Below, in pieces: positions 35,201 through 46,283 of a stretch of 64,000 bases of DNA. The stretch spans positions 38,158,774 through 38,222,773 of the forward strand of contig OY294049.1 of the NCBI GenBank assembly GCA_958510825.1. Reading direction: 5' to 3'. The stretch's first letter is position 1, and each line of letters opens with the position of its first letter. Both the position numbers and the translations under genes were made by a program. Under the pieces are notes generated by a model that worked only from the letters and a program-made list of their open reading frames with translations, searched no databases and had not been told where the DNA came from. The stretch comes from Brachypterus glaber (Eukaryota > Arthropoda > Insecta > Coleoptera > Kateretidae).

Positions 35201-38200
35201 TAAAATTTTTGGTAGCACATGAGGTGGTACAAAAATTTAATTTTTTTTAAACGGTTCTTTCTACAGTAACAACATTATATGACATTTTTTTCGTCCATCC
35301 TAATGTTTACTATAGATCGCCTACCGCATATTGCATAATAGCTGAGCGTTAACGCGTTACGTTTGGAATCCACTCGGGAGAATAAAAAAAATGCCCGACG
35401 GCACACATTTTGTTTCGAAATGCTCTCTCTCTCTCGAGGCTAACCGTTAAATATTTTATTGTGGCATATCAAAGCTAATTGTATAATTTTTTACCGACTT
35501 CCCAAATAGTCTAAGAGCTGGTGACCATTTTTATTTTATTATTTTCTCCCGGCTGTATATTATAAGGGTGTATCAGGACTCACGTTAAAAAAAATACATA
35601 ATATATATTAGATTTTTTAGATTTTTTATCGATATAAATAATCATTGAGGCGAAATGGCTCAAATTAATAATACTGTAAATATATATTATGTAATAATAA
35701 TATGTATATAATACATTATACAGCAATAAAAAATATATAAAAGTACACTCAAATTGGCTATTTCCAAATAGCCAATGAAAAGGTGGGTCGTGAGATACAT
35801 CATTTTAAAGCAAATAAAATTCTATATTTGACTATATTTTTTAATTTTTTAAACAATTTTTATATTTACGTTTTTTTATCATGAAATTAGTAATTTTTAA
35901 AAAATTGTTTGATTTTTTAGAGAAATTTTGACAAAAATACCCATTTTCAACCCTATTTTAAACAAAAAAAAAAAATTAAAAAATATATAGTTAAATGGAG
36001 AATTCTATAAGCTTTAAAATCATGTATCACACGATCCCCCTTTCCATTTAAAACAATGTCCCTCTATGCCCCCTGCCCACATTTCAAGAGCTGAAAGTAT
36101 CAAATATATGCTAAAAGATAGTTTAAGTTCTCTTATTTAAGAAGGTTTTCTCAGAACTTGATTATCTCTTTTAGTTTACGAGAAAATGTCTGAGTAAATA
36201 GAGTTGGGACACCCGGTATATAAAATACATCCGGGATAAAATAATAAAAGGAACAATAACGGTCGTTAATGACTTATTGCAATGTCAAGTGAGCAATGAA
36301 AATTAACGATGTTCAGTTTGTTTGCGCTGAAAATATCATATTATGATCTATAAGCTTTCAAAATCACGGCAAACAGCTGACGATCACACAGCTGATCGGT
36401 GACGTATTTATTCATTCTAAAATAAAATCCGTCTCGATTTACAGAAATAAACCTTCGTTAGTTTTTTCATAACGTATGTACGTATGTACACAGACTTCGT
36501 TAGAGTCGCTATGTCTGTCGTAAGGCAGTGGCCAGTGTCTTTTAATTTTAAGAAGAAGAAATTCGCAAAAAATCGCTTTTGATTGGCCAACATAATACTT
36601 TTAACAAAAATCAGAGGCTACACTTTTAGTAAGTGTATGAGTGCAGCTACAACGAAAACACTAGATGTTCGTTTGTCCTGTGCCCAAACCAAGAGAAAAC
36701 AAAGAAGGCGAGTTTTGGGCAAAATAAGAACAGTATGATTTGTTTAAAAAAGTGCAAAATGATGAAAAGAAATGATGAAAACCCGTTAACTAAGTTTTTT
36801 TTACTGAATTTTTTTAACAGTCGTAAACATGACAACAATGCACCATTTATCGTGATAAACTAAATCCTTTATTATCTTAAAAAAGTGATATTTTTTTTGT
36901 TTATCTGAACATCAACATAATATTTGAAATGTGTAATAAAAATATTGTACATTAGTAAATTAATGTATCTACTTAAAACTACAGAGCTCTTAAAAGTCTC
37001 CTAAAACTTCTTCACGAAAATAAAGATATTTAACACGCTGAAAGCCACATTAAATTACTAGTCTGGGGTCCACTGTCCCATGGGACTGCAGGCTTTAGGT
37101 TACTATACAATAACTTTGGATTGAATTATTAGTATAAATACCTCAAAAACAACTGATAAGTCTGATAAGTCCAACCTAATTACACATTGTGTATTTTATA
37201 CCATGTTAAATCCGTAAAAATTAACAACTTAACAAAAAAAATTTGGCTAAGTATTTATTTTTATGTGAAGTCTTGTCGTTGCAGGCGATTTAACCCAAAA
37301 TACGATACCCTCCTTTGCGTGTGCTTATGGGCCCATAAGCACAAGCAAAATGCGTGTGGTTATAAGTTTTTTTAATGCAACTTAAACAGAAAATATTTTT
37401 ACGAGGACTTCTATGTAATAGGAACAACTTACCGGTATGCTCGGGTTCGAAGGTCGATGGTATTGCGGAGGCGGCGGTGGCGGCGTCCGAATCTTCGCCG
37501 TAGCGGCCGCCGATGCAGTTGTACTCGTCAGTATGGTGCTACTGGTCTGCCTAATGGAAGAATTCAGGGTAGATAAGGCGCTTGTCGGTGTCAAAACACT
37601 ACTGTTCACTGGCGTCACTACGGGCGACGCCATTAAACTACCGCTACTGTTCTGCTTCACTAACTGGGGGGCGGCACTCGCACTGACGCCCGACGTTATT
37701 GTTGACGTTTTGTGCAATGAACTAGTTGTCCTAACCTTGCTGCCGCTCGTGACAGTCTGTTCTTTTGTGGTTCCGTCGTTTTGTAACAAATTCACTAGCA
37801 ACGGGCTCGAAATAGTCACTGGGGGGTGCTTGCCCGGGTACGGGGGCGGCAGATTGTTCTGATACGGCGGTTCGCGGTTGCTGTGGATGGCTTGGTTCAT
37901 GCTAGCAAACGGAAAAGGGCCCGCGAAAGCCTTACCTGTCACGGTCGCGCTCGCGGAAGGTGCACCAGGGCTCGTGCCCACTTTGGGGACCACGGAGTCG
38001 GCGGGGCACACGACGTTGGGCGATTTGAATTGCACTTGCATGCTGGGGCCGCTCGAGGCCGACGTGGAAGCCACGCTGGCGGAGCTGGTCGCTGAGAGGA
38101 ACCGCGAGAGCCCCAGGTCTGCGGATTCTGTACGGTCGTTGCTCGACGCATCTGGAAACAAATTGAGAAATTAATATCACCCTTTGAAATAACAAATTTT

Positions 38201-41200
38201 AATAATATTTTAATATATATTTCAAGCAAACATTTATGAACTAGAACGTAAAAACCTTACAGTGTGAGCTGCGCAATCTGGCGAAAGTTTTAGCGCCAAA
38301 ATAAGAAATTATAGCACTTTAAAGCTTGTGTTCTTTGCACTGAGTTTTTTTTTATTTTTTAATGACATCAGAAAGAACCTCGATAACTGAAAAAACCCTT
38401 TGCAAGTCTAAGTATTCCTCTGTTTCTCACGGTTTCAAAGTACATATTATTATTATTAAGAACAAAATGGCTATAAATATTAACTTTTTATGCAATCGCG
38501 TTTAATCCGAGTTTACACTAGTGATTCAGGCCTATTTACATGTACCATTGAAATCTATTCAATATTGACAAAAATTACAATACCATGCAATTTTAATATA
38601 GTTGACGTAAATGACCTTGCAATTTTCGTCAAAATTGCCACACATTTCAATCTCAATGGTACATGTGAATAGGCCTGATTGTCGGTCGGTGATAGTGATC
38701 AATTCAAAGTCATAATAAAAATATATTTAAATAGTTATTTATATACCAAGGGACTAAACTGGCTGTTTTAGTCCCGCTGCATTAGTGTTTCCTGAGCGAG
38801 CGTAGCGATTATTTTCGTAATTTAATCAAGATGCCTGTAAATTGCGAAAAGTCAGTTTCATGGCTATCGCGATTTCAATTGTTTTTTAATATGGATGACA
38901 CAAACGTCAAAAAAATGGACGAAGATGATAAATTTTAAGTTATGTATAAATTGTTATAACAATGTTATTTTTAAAGTTTTTCTTTGGTAAAATCAAATAA
39001 ATTGGTTTGAATTGCTAATTTATTACAAAACACCACCAAACCTAATTTTTGAACTAGCAAAGCACATAGTAAGATTAATATTTTAATATTATCAAGGTTG
39101 GCGTAATTTTTATTCCCTAGGGAGAAAAACGGCAAGTTTAGTCCCGAAAATGAAAGCGTAAAATTAGGTATTAGTCTTGGTCGTGCAAAAAATATATTTA
39201 AAAAATGGTTATCTATTATAGTGATTCAGTTTATTTTTTTTATATATGTTAGATCCTAAAGCTTTTAATATATATTTTTTTAATTTAAAAATTATTTACT
39301 ATTTTTTTTTTATAAAAAAATGATTTTTTTTACACTTTTGAGAGTTACTCACGGGAGAAAGTAAAATAAAGTTATGCGAGATTTTTATTATCCCATAAAA
39401 TTTATAAGCCCAAACGCTTTTCGTCCGTGACTCATGAATATGTAAATTGTTTTATTATTAAAAAAAAATCGATTTAATCGAAAATCGAATAAAAAAATAA
39501 GGCGCAGGTGATAAAATTAAATCACGCTGGGCTATTTTTAATTATGAATTATTATTTTAAATAAAAAAATAAATACAGAAATAAATAAACAATCTTCTAA
39601 AGGTGGATTTAACCAGTTTTATTTTAAGGGGAATTTTAAAAATCTATTTTTTTTTTCTTTAAATATAAATAAACATACCTACAAAATTTCAGAATATCTT
39701 TTTTCTTTCTATTAAAAAAAAAAAAAATGTTTACAAAAAATATATTTTTAAAATTTGGTAGGTAGGTAGAAAGACCCCTTAAGGCATTCTTCAATCAAGT
39801 TTGGACTGAAGTCATATATTTAGTGCGTTCAATGGAAACAGCAATACTCATCGAAAGCTGTCAAATCACTACTGAACGATATAATCAGTTCGACTGATAG
39901 ATGTCGCGGGAATCATTCCTCATGAACGTTTTCAGATAATTAGTTTTGTATGGTTTTATAAAAGCGCGGGATTGTACTTTTTGTGGGTATATCTCTGCCT
40001 TCCTAATTTTTGCCCCAAACTTTTTTATGTGTAGTTTTTTTAGATTTTTTGTAAAAAATATACATTTCTTGAGTAAAAATACATAAAAAATGTCGTATAG
40101 TGTAACACTGTAGGAGCAACCGTTTTCAAAAAAAAATACAATTAAGAGGAAGTAACATTTTGTTACGTTACTCTTCTAGTATTAAATTTATGTGTTTTGG
40201 TGAAGAGTACTTTTTAAATGAAAAATCACCCTTATTAAAATTTTATTGATGCTATTATTTGTTCACCATTCAATATGTCACCTTCGAAGGGCCGTAGCTC
40301 CCTTAGGACACGTTCAAGTATTACGTAACGCAAAATATGGCCATTTTTGGTCCCATAAAATTTCCGCAACCGGTTAACCGAAAACCGGTTATTGGCTATG
40401 GTTTTCCATCTCTTATTTGTTTTTGTTTAGAGGATTTAGTGAACTGTTAACCACGCCGTGTGCAATTAAATTTGCAAGGAATCCGTTTCTTTAGGCCTGA
40501 ATCATTTGTAAAAACGTGATCCAACAAACATTTTATAAGTTTATAATGTTTTAAGTGTTACGTAACATTTTTACTGACACCCACCCCCCTTCTGTAACGC
40601 GGCGTAACGTTTTCGAGACCCCTCCACCCCCACCCCTAGCGCGTTACGTAATACTTGAACGCTCCCTTAGCATGCAAACCAAAATTTAAAAAAAAAATTC
40701 AAAAAATATTTTTTCTACAAAAAACGTGAAATCAGAGGAAAAGACGGACATTTTCAAAGTTTCTTATTTTTTCATGAAACTATTTGTATCCAAGAATTTT
40801 TGTCTAGGACGTTTTTTTGGCGATTTTGGGAAATTTGAAACTACCGTATAAAGCTTTCTAGCTCTACGCGCGGTGGATAGTTTATTAATTCAACATAGAT
40901 AGTTTGGTATGAATGGAAAAATAGGTTGGTTTGTAATTATAGTAAAAACCGCGCGAACCTAGTAATTATATCACATGATTTATTAATAAATAATTTTACG
41001 GGTAAAAAAACTCGACGAAAATTTTTTAAATGGCAAAAAGGTCAACTTATGCATATAAATTTAATTTTAATCGTGAATTATAAAAAGCCGTGAAGATATG
41101 TAATGCTTTGCATTGAATAGTATACTCAAAACATTTTAAAAAATTTAAAATTTGGACTTTTCCTTTCAATTTTTATAATATGTGACCCTCCACAAAGAAA

Positions 41201-44200
41201 CCTACTTAGTGTGTCTTTACGTATTTATTTTATTTTTCGGATTCTTATGTAAAAAACTTACGTAAATTTCACACACCAAGTGAGTTTCTTTGTGCAGGGT
41301 CACATATTTTCCATTACATTTACATGTTTGTTTAACCTCGTACTATTCTACTTAATTAAGCATCCCCTAAGTCTAGGACTTGTGTAGGCTAGTAGTAGAG
41401 GGAACCACCGGCTTTAATTGACTTTCGAAGCAATTTATAGGGTCACATATGCATGAATAATTTTTTTTTCTGAAAAAATGAGGTTTATCCGACTTTTTTA
41501 TATATTTTTGTTTCTACGGCTCCTAAAACTTTTCATTTCATATTGATCGGATATTAGGTTCTCGAGTTTGTGATGGGCGGACAGACAAACTTTTTATAAA
41601 TTCTTCAAAATCCGAAAAAAAAATACGTACTTGCGTGTTCTTAAAAAAAATACCCTCCAGGGATATTTTTGACAATGGCAGGGTAATTAACCTCAAAAAC
41701 AGGGATTTTTTTGTAATACAATTACTCTGACATAACAATTTGTTTTTTGAGGTCAAATTTTTAAAGTTCAATGAACCAAAAAGTTTAGAGCTGCTGATTA
41801 AAAATCTGATATCTTAAAATTAAAATTCAAAATGGCGGATTTTGACATCAGAATTGATCAAATGACTGAATTCTGTAGTTTTTTCAGAATTTACAGTGTA
41901 AATGCGTGAGACTGGAAAACCACGTTTCCAACGAGGTGAACACGATATTTTTTTGAAAATGTAGTAAAATACTCTTCTAGATCTATCTGTGAAGAGAATA
42001 ATGAGGAATAAAAATTGGGAAACTGGTTTTATTGTATAATTTTTTAAATTAAAATATTAAACCTGTTAAATATGAAAAATAAAAGAAAATACGACATTTT
42101 AATTAGTGAAAAAAAAATCTCGCGTCAACTGGGTACTTGACATGCAAAATTTTGTATATTTTTAGTTTAATTTTTATTAAAAAATACTACACACTTTCAA
42201 AACACTTTCCCCTATCATAATGGTTCATATTAACAAAAAACAAAAAAATATTACAGCAAAAGTTATCGATAATTTTAAAAAATGGGCTTTAAAATTGCGC
42301 TCAAAGCGTTATCGAGTTATCGTAGTCACAATTTTTCCGGAGCGACAGATTTTTTTTTTTCGCTTTTTTACGCAAATAAAATATAAATAGAAACGAAAAA
42401 ATGAATAATTTTTTATTGATCAAAGCAAGAAAAAGTAAAAATTATCTCGATACTGATGAGCGCCAAAAATTATATTTTGGACACAAGTACCTAAAAGAAT
42501 GATACTTTTACGTACTCAAAAAATGTAATTTTAAAACTAATAAATGCGAACCAAAAACTCAACTTTTTTTATCATTAAAAAAAAATGTATGAAGCCTGTT
42601 AAAAAACGTATAGTTCTGCTTGTTTATAAAAATGTGGAAAATATTAAGAATGAAACTTGTTTTGTTTTCTTCATTTATTTTTTTTCTTGTTTTATCTCTC
42701 TCCTTTTAATAACAAAATCCTTCTGAAGAGATAGAGAGGTTAGAACAAACTAAGGTAGTCTTCCATTATGTAATTTTGGTGATATGCAAGACAAATTTGA
42801 CCTATAAAATTCGATGAAAATAAAAAGTGGTTGGTATTTCATCTTTTAAATTTTTTTTAGTAGAAGAGACATGAATTTACAAAATTGCCAAAAAGAAGAA
42901 GTAAGAAATTTTATCTACCTTTATTTTGCCAAAAACTGTACCTATGTAAACCACACTATACTGGAAATTCAATAAAACCTGCAGTGACTCATACCTCTGC
43001 TGCTTTCTTATAAGGGGTCCGCCTTTGCGAAGCTTCGACGAAATTACGCGAGTCGCAGACGAACTGGTATGATCTTCGCCATTTACAACACATTCGCAAC
43101 TGAGTGACTGCAGGTTTCATTAAATTTTCAGTTTAGTCTGGAAACAATTTTTAGCTCAAGTTTTCTTTCATAATTTAATTATTTAGAGCTTTGGCATCGT
43201 TTTAAGATCAAATTTTAAAAAATTTATCTATACGTTTTTGAGAAAAACGATTTTCATTTGTTTTAACATAATAAATATGACATATTTAATTTTTTTTTTA
43301 GATACTCCGGTTTTACGTCAAAAAGTAAGAAAAAAGTTTTCATAGACGTTTGAGCCAAGTTGCTTTTTAAGGGAACTAGCGTACTTTTAAAGGGCATTTT
43401 TAGAATATTTATCACTTCATATCTCAGAAACGGTTCAACTTATTAACATGAATTTTTTACTGAACTATAGAATGTAAACATTTAACGTTTTATTAAAACT
43501 AAGTTTTTGACCAGGGGCGTAGATAATGGGTGTCTCATAATTTATATATAAAACTGTAAGTCCGCCCCTGGTTAAACATTTATTTTTTTTATATCATAAA
43601 ATGATAATGTTTATTGGGTGCATACTACAGTAAAAATTTCAAGTCAATAAGTTAAACCGTTCCTGAGTTATATAAGTGAATATTCTAAAAATACCACTTA
43701 AACATGTTCTAGCTCCCCTAACAAGCCATTTAACACAAACGTTCATAGAAACTTTTTATCTCACTTTTTGACGTATCTATCTGAATATTTTAAAAAAAAT
43801 TTAAATATGTCATAATTTTTTTGTTAAAACAAATGAAAATCGTTTTTCTCAAAATTAATTATGAAAAAAAACTTGGGTTATATGAAAGATGAGCTAAAAA
43901 TTGTTTCCAGACTGGTGTGAAATGAATGTGACTTCTGTATTAGAACCTGTTGTTAGTAATAAGATTACCTATGAAAAAAATCTTACCTTGTGAGGTGCGT
44001 AGAACAATTTCTTGAGGAGCAGAGTTACCAGTGGCAAGCCTGAGGGAAATGGTTTGGTCGCCCTCAACGTGAACGCTGAGGATCCCCAAGGCCCTGAGTT
44101 GCTGAGAGCCCTCATTAGCAAGCTGTCGAAGGCGTAACGCTGCTTCACGAGGAATGGACAGCGTTACACGAACAGAGTTCCAGGGCTCCAGCTTGTGTAC

Positions 44201-44338
44201 TTTAACCTCCTCACCCAAAATACCGTTCAAACTGCCCACCACACGTTCCAATTGTTTAGGGAACCCGGGATCAGACAGGTTCCCTTCGCAAGTCACTACA
44301 GTAGTAACTTCACTGTAGCCGTCACTATTTTCTGCCAT
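26277..44338 (-). CDS. NCOA6: Nuclear receptor coactivator 6 (ASC-2) orthologue
   Basis: Scaffold coactivator of nuclear receptors; in the family it belongs to MLL3/4-type (Trr) histone-methyltransferase complexes. Coding exons: 44338-43987, 38151-37433, 33171-31756, 31578-31276, 29822-29592, 29205-28759, 28000-27163, 26317-26277. Phases agree throughout, giving 1448 residues (human 2063). Residues 50-101 (LEPWNSVRVTLSIPREAA, LGILSVHVEG) match the conserved NCOA6 N-terminus. SSPLLVNLLQND at about 232-243 holds the receptor-binding LxxLL box (236-240). Residues 428-465 are a Met/Asn/Pro/Ser repeat. An acidic-hydrophobic segment at about 563-583 and FLINPLTGELEP (about 605-616) follow, then long Ser/Lys-rich disorder. 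The C-terminus EVDSKRKKEVK resembles the basic human end. The first intron (5.8 kb) and the 31276-29822 intron are full of repeats. An 8-codon upstream frame starts 14 bases before the ATG and overlaps it. Confidence 0.92.
28047..28587. mobile_element. Interspersed repeat with a nested ~313-bp insertion, in an NCOA6 intron
   Basis: The outer repeat, from TATACCAAGGTAGAGAAGAC to CATTTGCTCAAATAAATATT, is the inverse of 14931-15570. The inner repeat 28184-28496 is the ~325-bp family (also at 1698-2021 and 63191-63510), here lacking part of its internal hairpin arm. The 14931 copy shows the uninterrupted join CAAATAATAAAATAAATTAT. Confidence 0.7.
30154..30818. mobile_element. piggyBac-type MITE flanked by TTAA, hosting a SINE
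   Basis: TTAA (30150-30153) and TTAA (30819-30822) flank termini CCCACCGTTGGTGGCG and the complement of CCCGCTGTTGGTGGCG. TTAA duplication with CCC ends is the piggyBac signature. It inserted in the minisatellite and later received the SINE at 30392-30658. No transposase is seen. Confidence 0.8.
30392..30658 (+). mobile_element. tRNA-derived SINE, copy 2, with (AAAC)n tail
   Basis: The head has TAGCGTAGTGGCTAGCGCG (A box) and GTGAGTTCGATTCTCAC (B box). The body matches 4745-5007, with CTACTACTAGCCCACACAAG, and the tail is an AAAC repeat. It lies within the piggyBac-type MITE. Confidence 0.9.
34866..35019. mobile_element. hAT-like MITE with TAGGGTCACTC ends, copy 2
   Basis: TAGGGTCACTCGATCGGTTG pairs with CAACTGATCGAGTGACCCTA, and an inner stem uses GTGTTTTGGTGG. 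TAAGCTT flanks both sides (34859-34865 and 35020-35026). Same family as 23038-23171. The frame 34902-35105 is incidental. It lies in the NCOA6 intron between exons 37433 and 33171. Confidence 0.75.
35770..36070. mobile_element. Foldback element with GTGGGTCGTGAGATACAT ends
   Basis: AAGGTGGGTCGTGAGATACA followed by CATTTTAAAGC pairs with GCTTTAAAATCATGTATCAC and ACGATCCCCCTTTCC. Related half-elements occur at about 3185-3330, 34680-34750 and 52575-52625. Present only as a repeat in an NCOA6 intron. Confidence 0.6.
38527..38677. mobile_element. Foldback MITE with CAGGCCTATTTACATGTACC ends
   Basis: The ~28-bp terminal arms pair with GGTACATGTGAATAGGCCTG. It is 151 bp long and lies in NCOA6 intron 1. 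The target duplication is not clear. Confidence 0.65.
38740..39140 (+). repeat. Repeat fragment with a 35-codon open frame
   Basis: TATACCAAGGGACTAAACTG and AGTCCCGCTGCATTAGTG at its start recur inverted near 575-620. A short frame 38831-38938 begins MPVNCEKSVSW and ends MDEDDKF, and an AATAAA lies near 38995. I recognise no family. The frame is too short to call a gene. Confidence 0.4.
40306..40667. mobile_element. Long copy of the AGGGAACGTTC-type MITE
   Basis: ACGTTCAAGTATTACGTAAC at the left pairs with GTTACGTAATACTTGAACGC at the right; the termini have drifted (GGACACG, CGCTCCC). It lies in NCOA6 intron 1. The core differs from the short copies, so only the ends define the family. Confidence 0.6.
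41181..41305. mobile_element. Foldback MITE with GTGACCCTCCACAAAGAAAC ends
   Basis: The arms pair through GTGTGTCTTTACG and CGTAAATTTCACACACC to GTTTCTTTGTGCAGGGTCAC. It abuts a headless SINE fragment at 41325-41440 (minus). Confidence 0.65.
41325..41440 (-). mobile_element. SINE fragment lacking the tRNA head
   Basis: Contains CTACTACTAGCC (complement of GGCTAGTAGTAG), the GGCTTTAATTGACTTTCGAA region and the TAAACAAA tail shared with the two full SINEs, but stops before the tRNA-like part. Confidence 0.7.
42958..43137. mobile_element. Foldback element with TGGAAATTCAATAAAACCTG ends
   Basis: The complementary right end reads CAGGTTTCATTAAATTTTCA. The interior includes a GC-richer piece GCGAAGCTTCGACGAAATTA. 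It directly adjoins the large foldback at 43134-43919. Confidence 0.55.
43134..43919. mobile_element. ~790-bp foldback element, copy 1
   Basis: GTCTGGAAACAATTTTTAGC and TTGTTTCCAGAC are inverted ends. Long inner arms pair via GACGTCAAAAAGT-like and AACGGTTCAACTTATTAA words. A second copy is at 61235-62073. It lies just inside NCOA6 intron 1. Confidence 0.7.
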
Positions 44339-45549
44339 TTAGTTCCGGCATTTTCAGCCGCACTGGTTCTCGTTACAGGGGTTTTTACCCCTGTACACTC
44401 GCACATTCCATTTTACTGCCAATTAGTGCTACACTGCACCTGCAAAACAATACCAATTAGACAAGCTGCACTGTATGGGAGATAAGGATATCGGATCGCG
44501 AAAGGGTGAAAAAAAGTTGAATTAAGTATCTATTAACAAAATGCAGCGATAATAGGCGGCCAAAATGACAAAAAAGCATCGAAAAATGGTATAATTTGTG
44601 GCAAATAGAAGATGGATATGATCGCAGCCATCTTGGTGCGCGGACGGGGGAGTGTTATTCCATGTGTTCAAACACAAAATATAACCGTCTAAAATAGCAA
44701 AAACAAGGCAAATTTGCCCTATTACCACATTAAACGTGGCGTTTTACCATATTGCCAAGTTTGAACACACGGTCTCATACATAAGTGCTTTTATTTATGA
44801 CGGAAATCGAGTTGCTTACGGCCAAGAACATTATATACCCCATTTATGTGACATACTTTTGACACTCAAATATTAATTCCAGCTGGAAAGTCTCTTGTTT
44901 CACTTGTTTATTTAAACTAAATGGTCACTATTTTGTACAATATTGCGTAAAAAGATTGTAAAAACACTCATAATCCTAGTACAAATTATTAAACGCTTTC
45001 AACAATAACAACTCGACGCCATTCGAGATGCGCAAACTGAATGCGCACAACGTAAAATCGAAAACGGAAATGTTTTGACAGCTCGTAATGGAATCCAACA
45101 AAATCACTAAATTTGACCCTAGACTTTTTCAAAATTTATTTATTCATCTAATAATTGATAAAAACCACAAATCCAAAATTATATCACACGTTACATTAAA
45201 AAAAAATCGCATCGCTTTACCGCCGACACGCATCTTTTTTTTTCAATTCTTTATTTTGACGTGTACGATTTTTTTTGGCGATATTTGCTATTTTAAATAA
45301 TCATTTAACTGTTTCTATTACTCAGCTAATACATAATATAATTCATTGCAAAGCATTTTTTTTGCCAAATTAACTTTTATCATTTTTCCAAATAGTATAA
45401 AATTTTTTCATTATAATCTAGTTATACATGCAAATTTTAAATAAAACATGGGTTACTTTATAGTTTATTTATTACAAATAATTTACAATAATTTTGATTC
45501 TTAGGAATCATCTAATGAAGGTACACTATAATAACTAGATATTTTTAAT

Positions 45550-45850
45550 TTAATCAGCTTCACAGGAATCAAACAAGCCTTTGTTTCTGATTTGGTTAAA
45601 GGCTTTTTCAATATCGTAGGACCTAAAACAAAAATTAAAAGCTTAGAAAAAATATTCCTTATTTAAACATCAACACTTACTTATAGAATTCTCCATATAC
45701 ATTCTTACGATGATCATTGACCAAGACTTTTTGGGCTACTGCAGCTACGAGGCACATACCAACAGCCAAAGCTAAATTTCTCTTAATTTGGTTTTGTAGC
45801 AAGCCACGTAATTGGGGCTTGTTGACTTTGCTTACTGAGTCTCCTGCCAT
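45550..45850 (-). CDS. COX6C: Cytochrome c oxidase subunit 6C, canonical-looking copy
   Basis: Nuclear-encoded subunit of mitochondrial complex IV, inner membrane. Exon 1 is 45850-45681 and exon 2 is 45622-45550; the intron is in the same phase and position as in the two copies at 3-6 kb. The product is about 80 residues: VNKPQLRGLLQNQIKRNLAL, one membrane helix (about residues 27-43), a charged linker DHRKNVYGEFY, and SYDIEKAFNQIRNKGLFDSC. It is the best match of the three to the usual COX6C pattern, so it is probably the housekeeping gene. A poly(A) signal lies near 45464. It lies on the same strand as NCOA6 and DDX27, 432 bases from the DDX27 stop. Confidence 0.93.
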
Positions 45851-46283
45851 TTCAGATGAATCCTAGAATCAAAGAGGTATTACATAATTTTTATACAACA
45901 AAAAATTTACATGAATTTAACATAAACTATCTATCATAATTTTTCTAACGAAGAAGGCATGCGATTTTAAGAATATAATGGATAGTTTGGTGAAAAAATT
46001 GATTAACTTTGTGGAAAATAGATAAAGATCACAGTACCTTCGCCTGCTAAGAAAATGACTGTCAAAAATACAATGCTACCAACAAAACAAACTACTTATC
46101 AGGTGACTGTAAATTCCCTAGATTTAGGAGGGAAATTTTAAAATTACGTTATTTATAGGTCAAACGATATATCATTCACAAAGTTGGTAACTTTCTTTTT
46201 TAAAAAAGGAAATATGGATTAAGGCGATTCGAGGTAATTAAATATAGATATATTTATAAAAAAAATACAACATTAATGTTAAT

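Noticed and set aside
38831..38938. Small gene MPVNCEKSVSW...MDEDDKF
   Set aside because: 35 codons inside a dispersed repeat, with no recognisable family.
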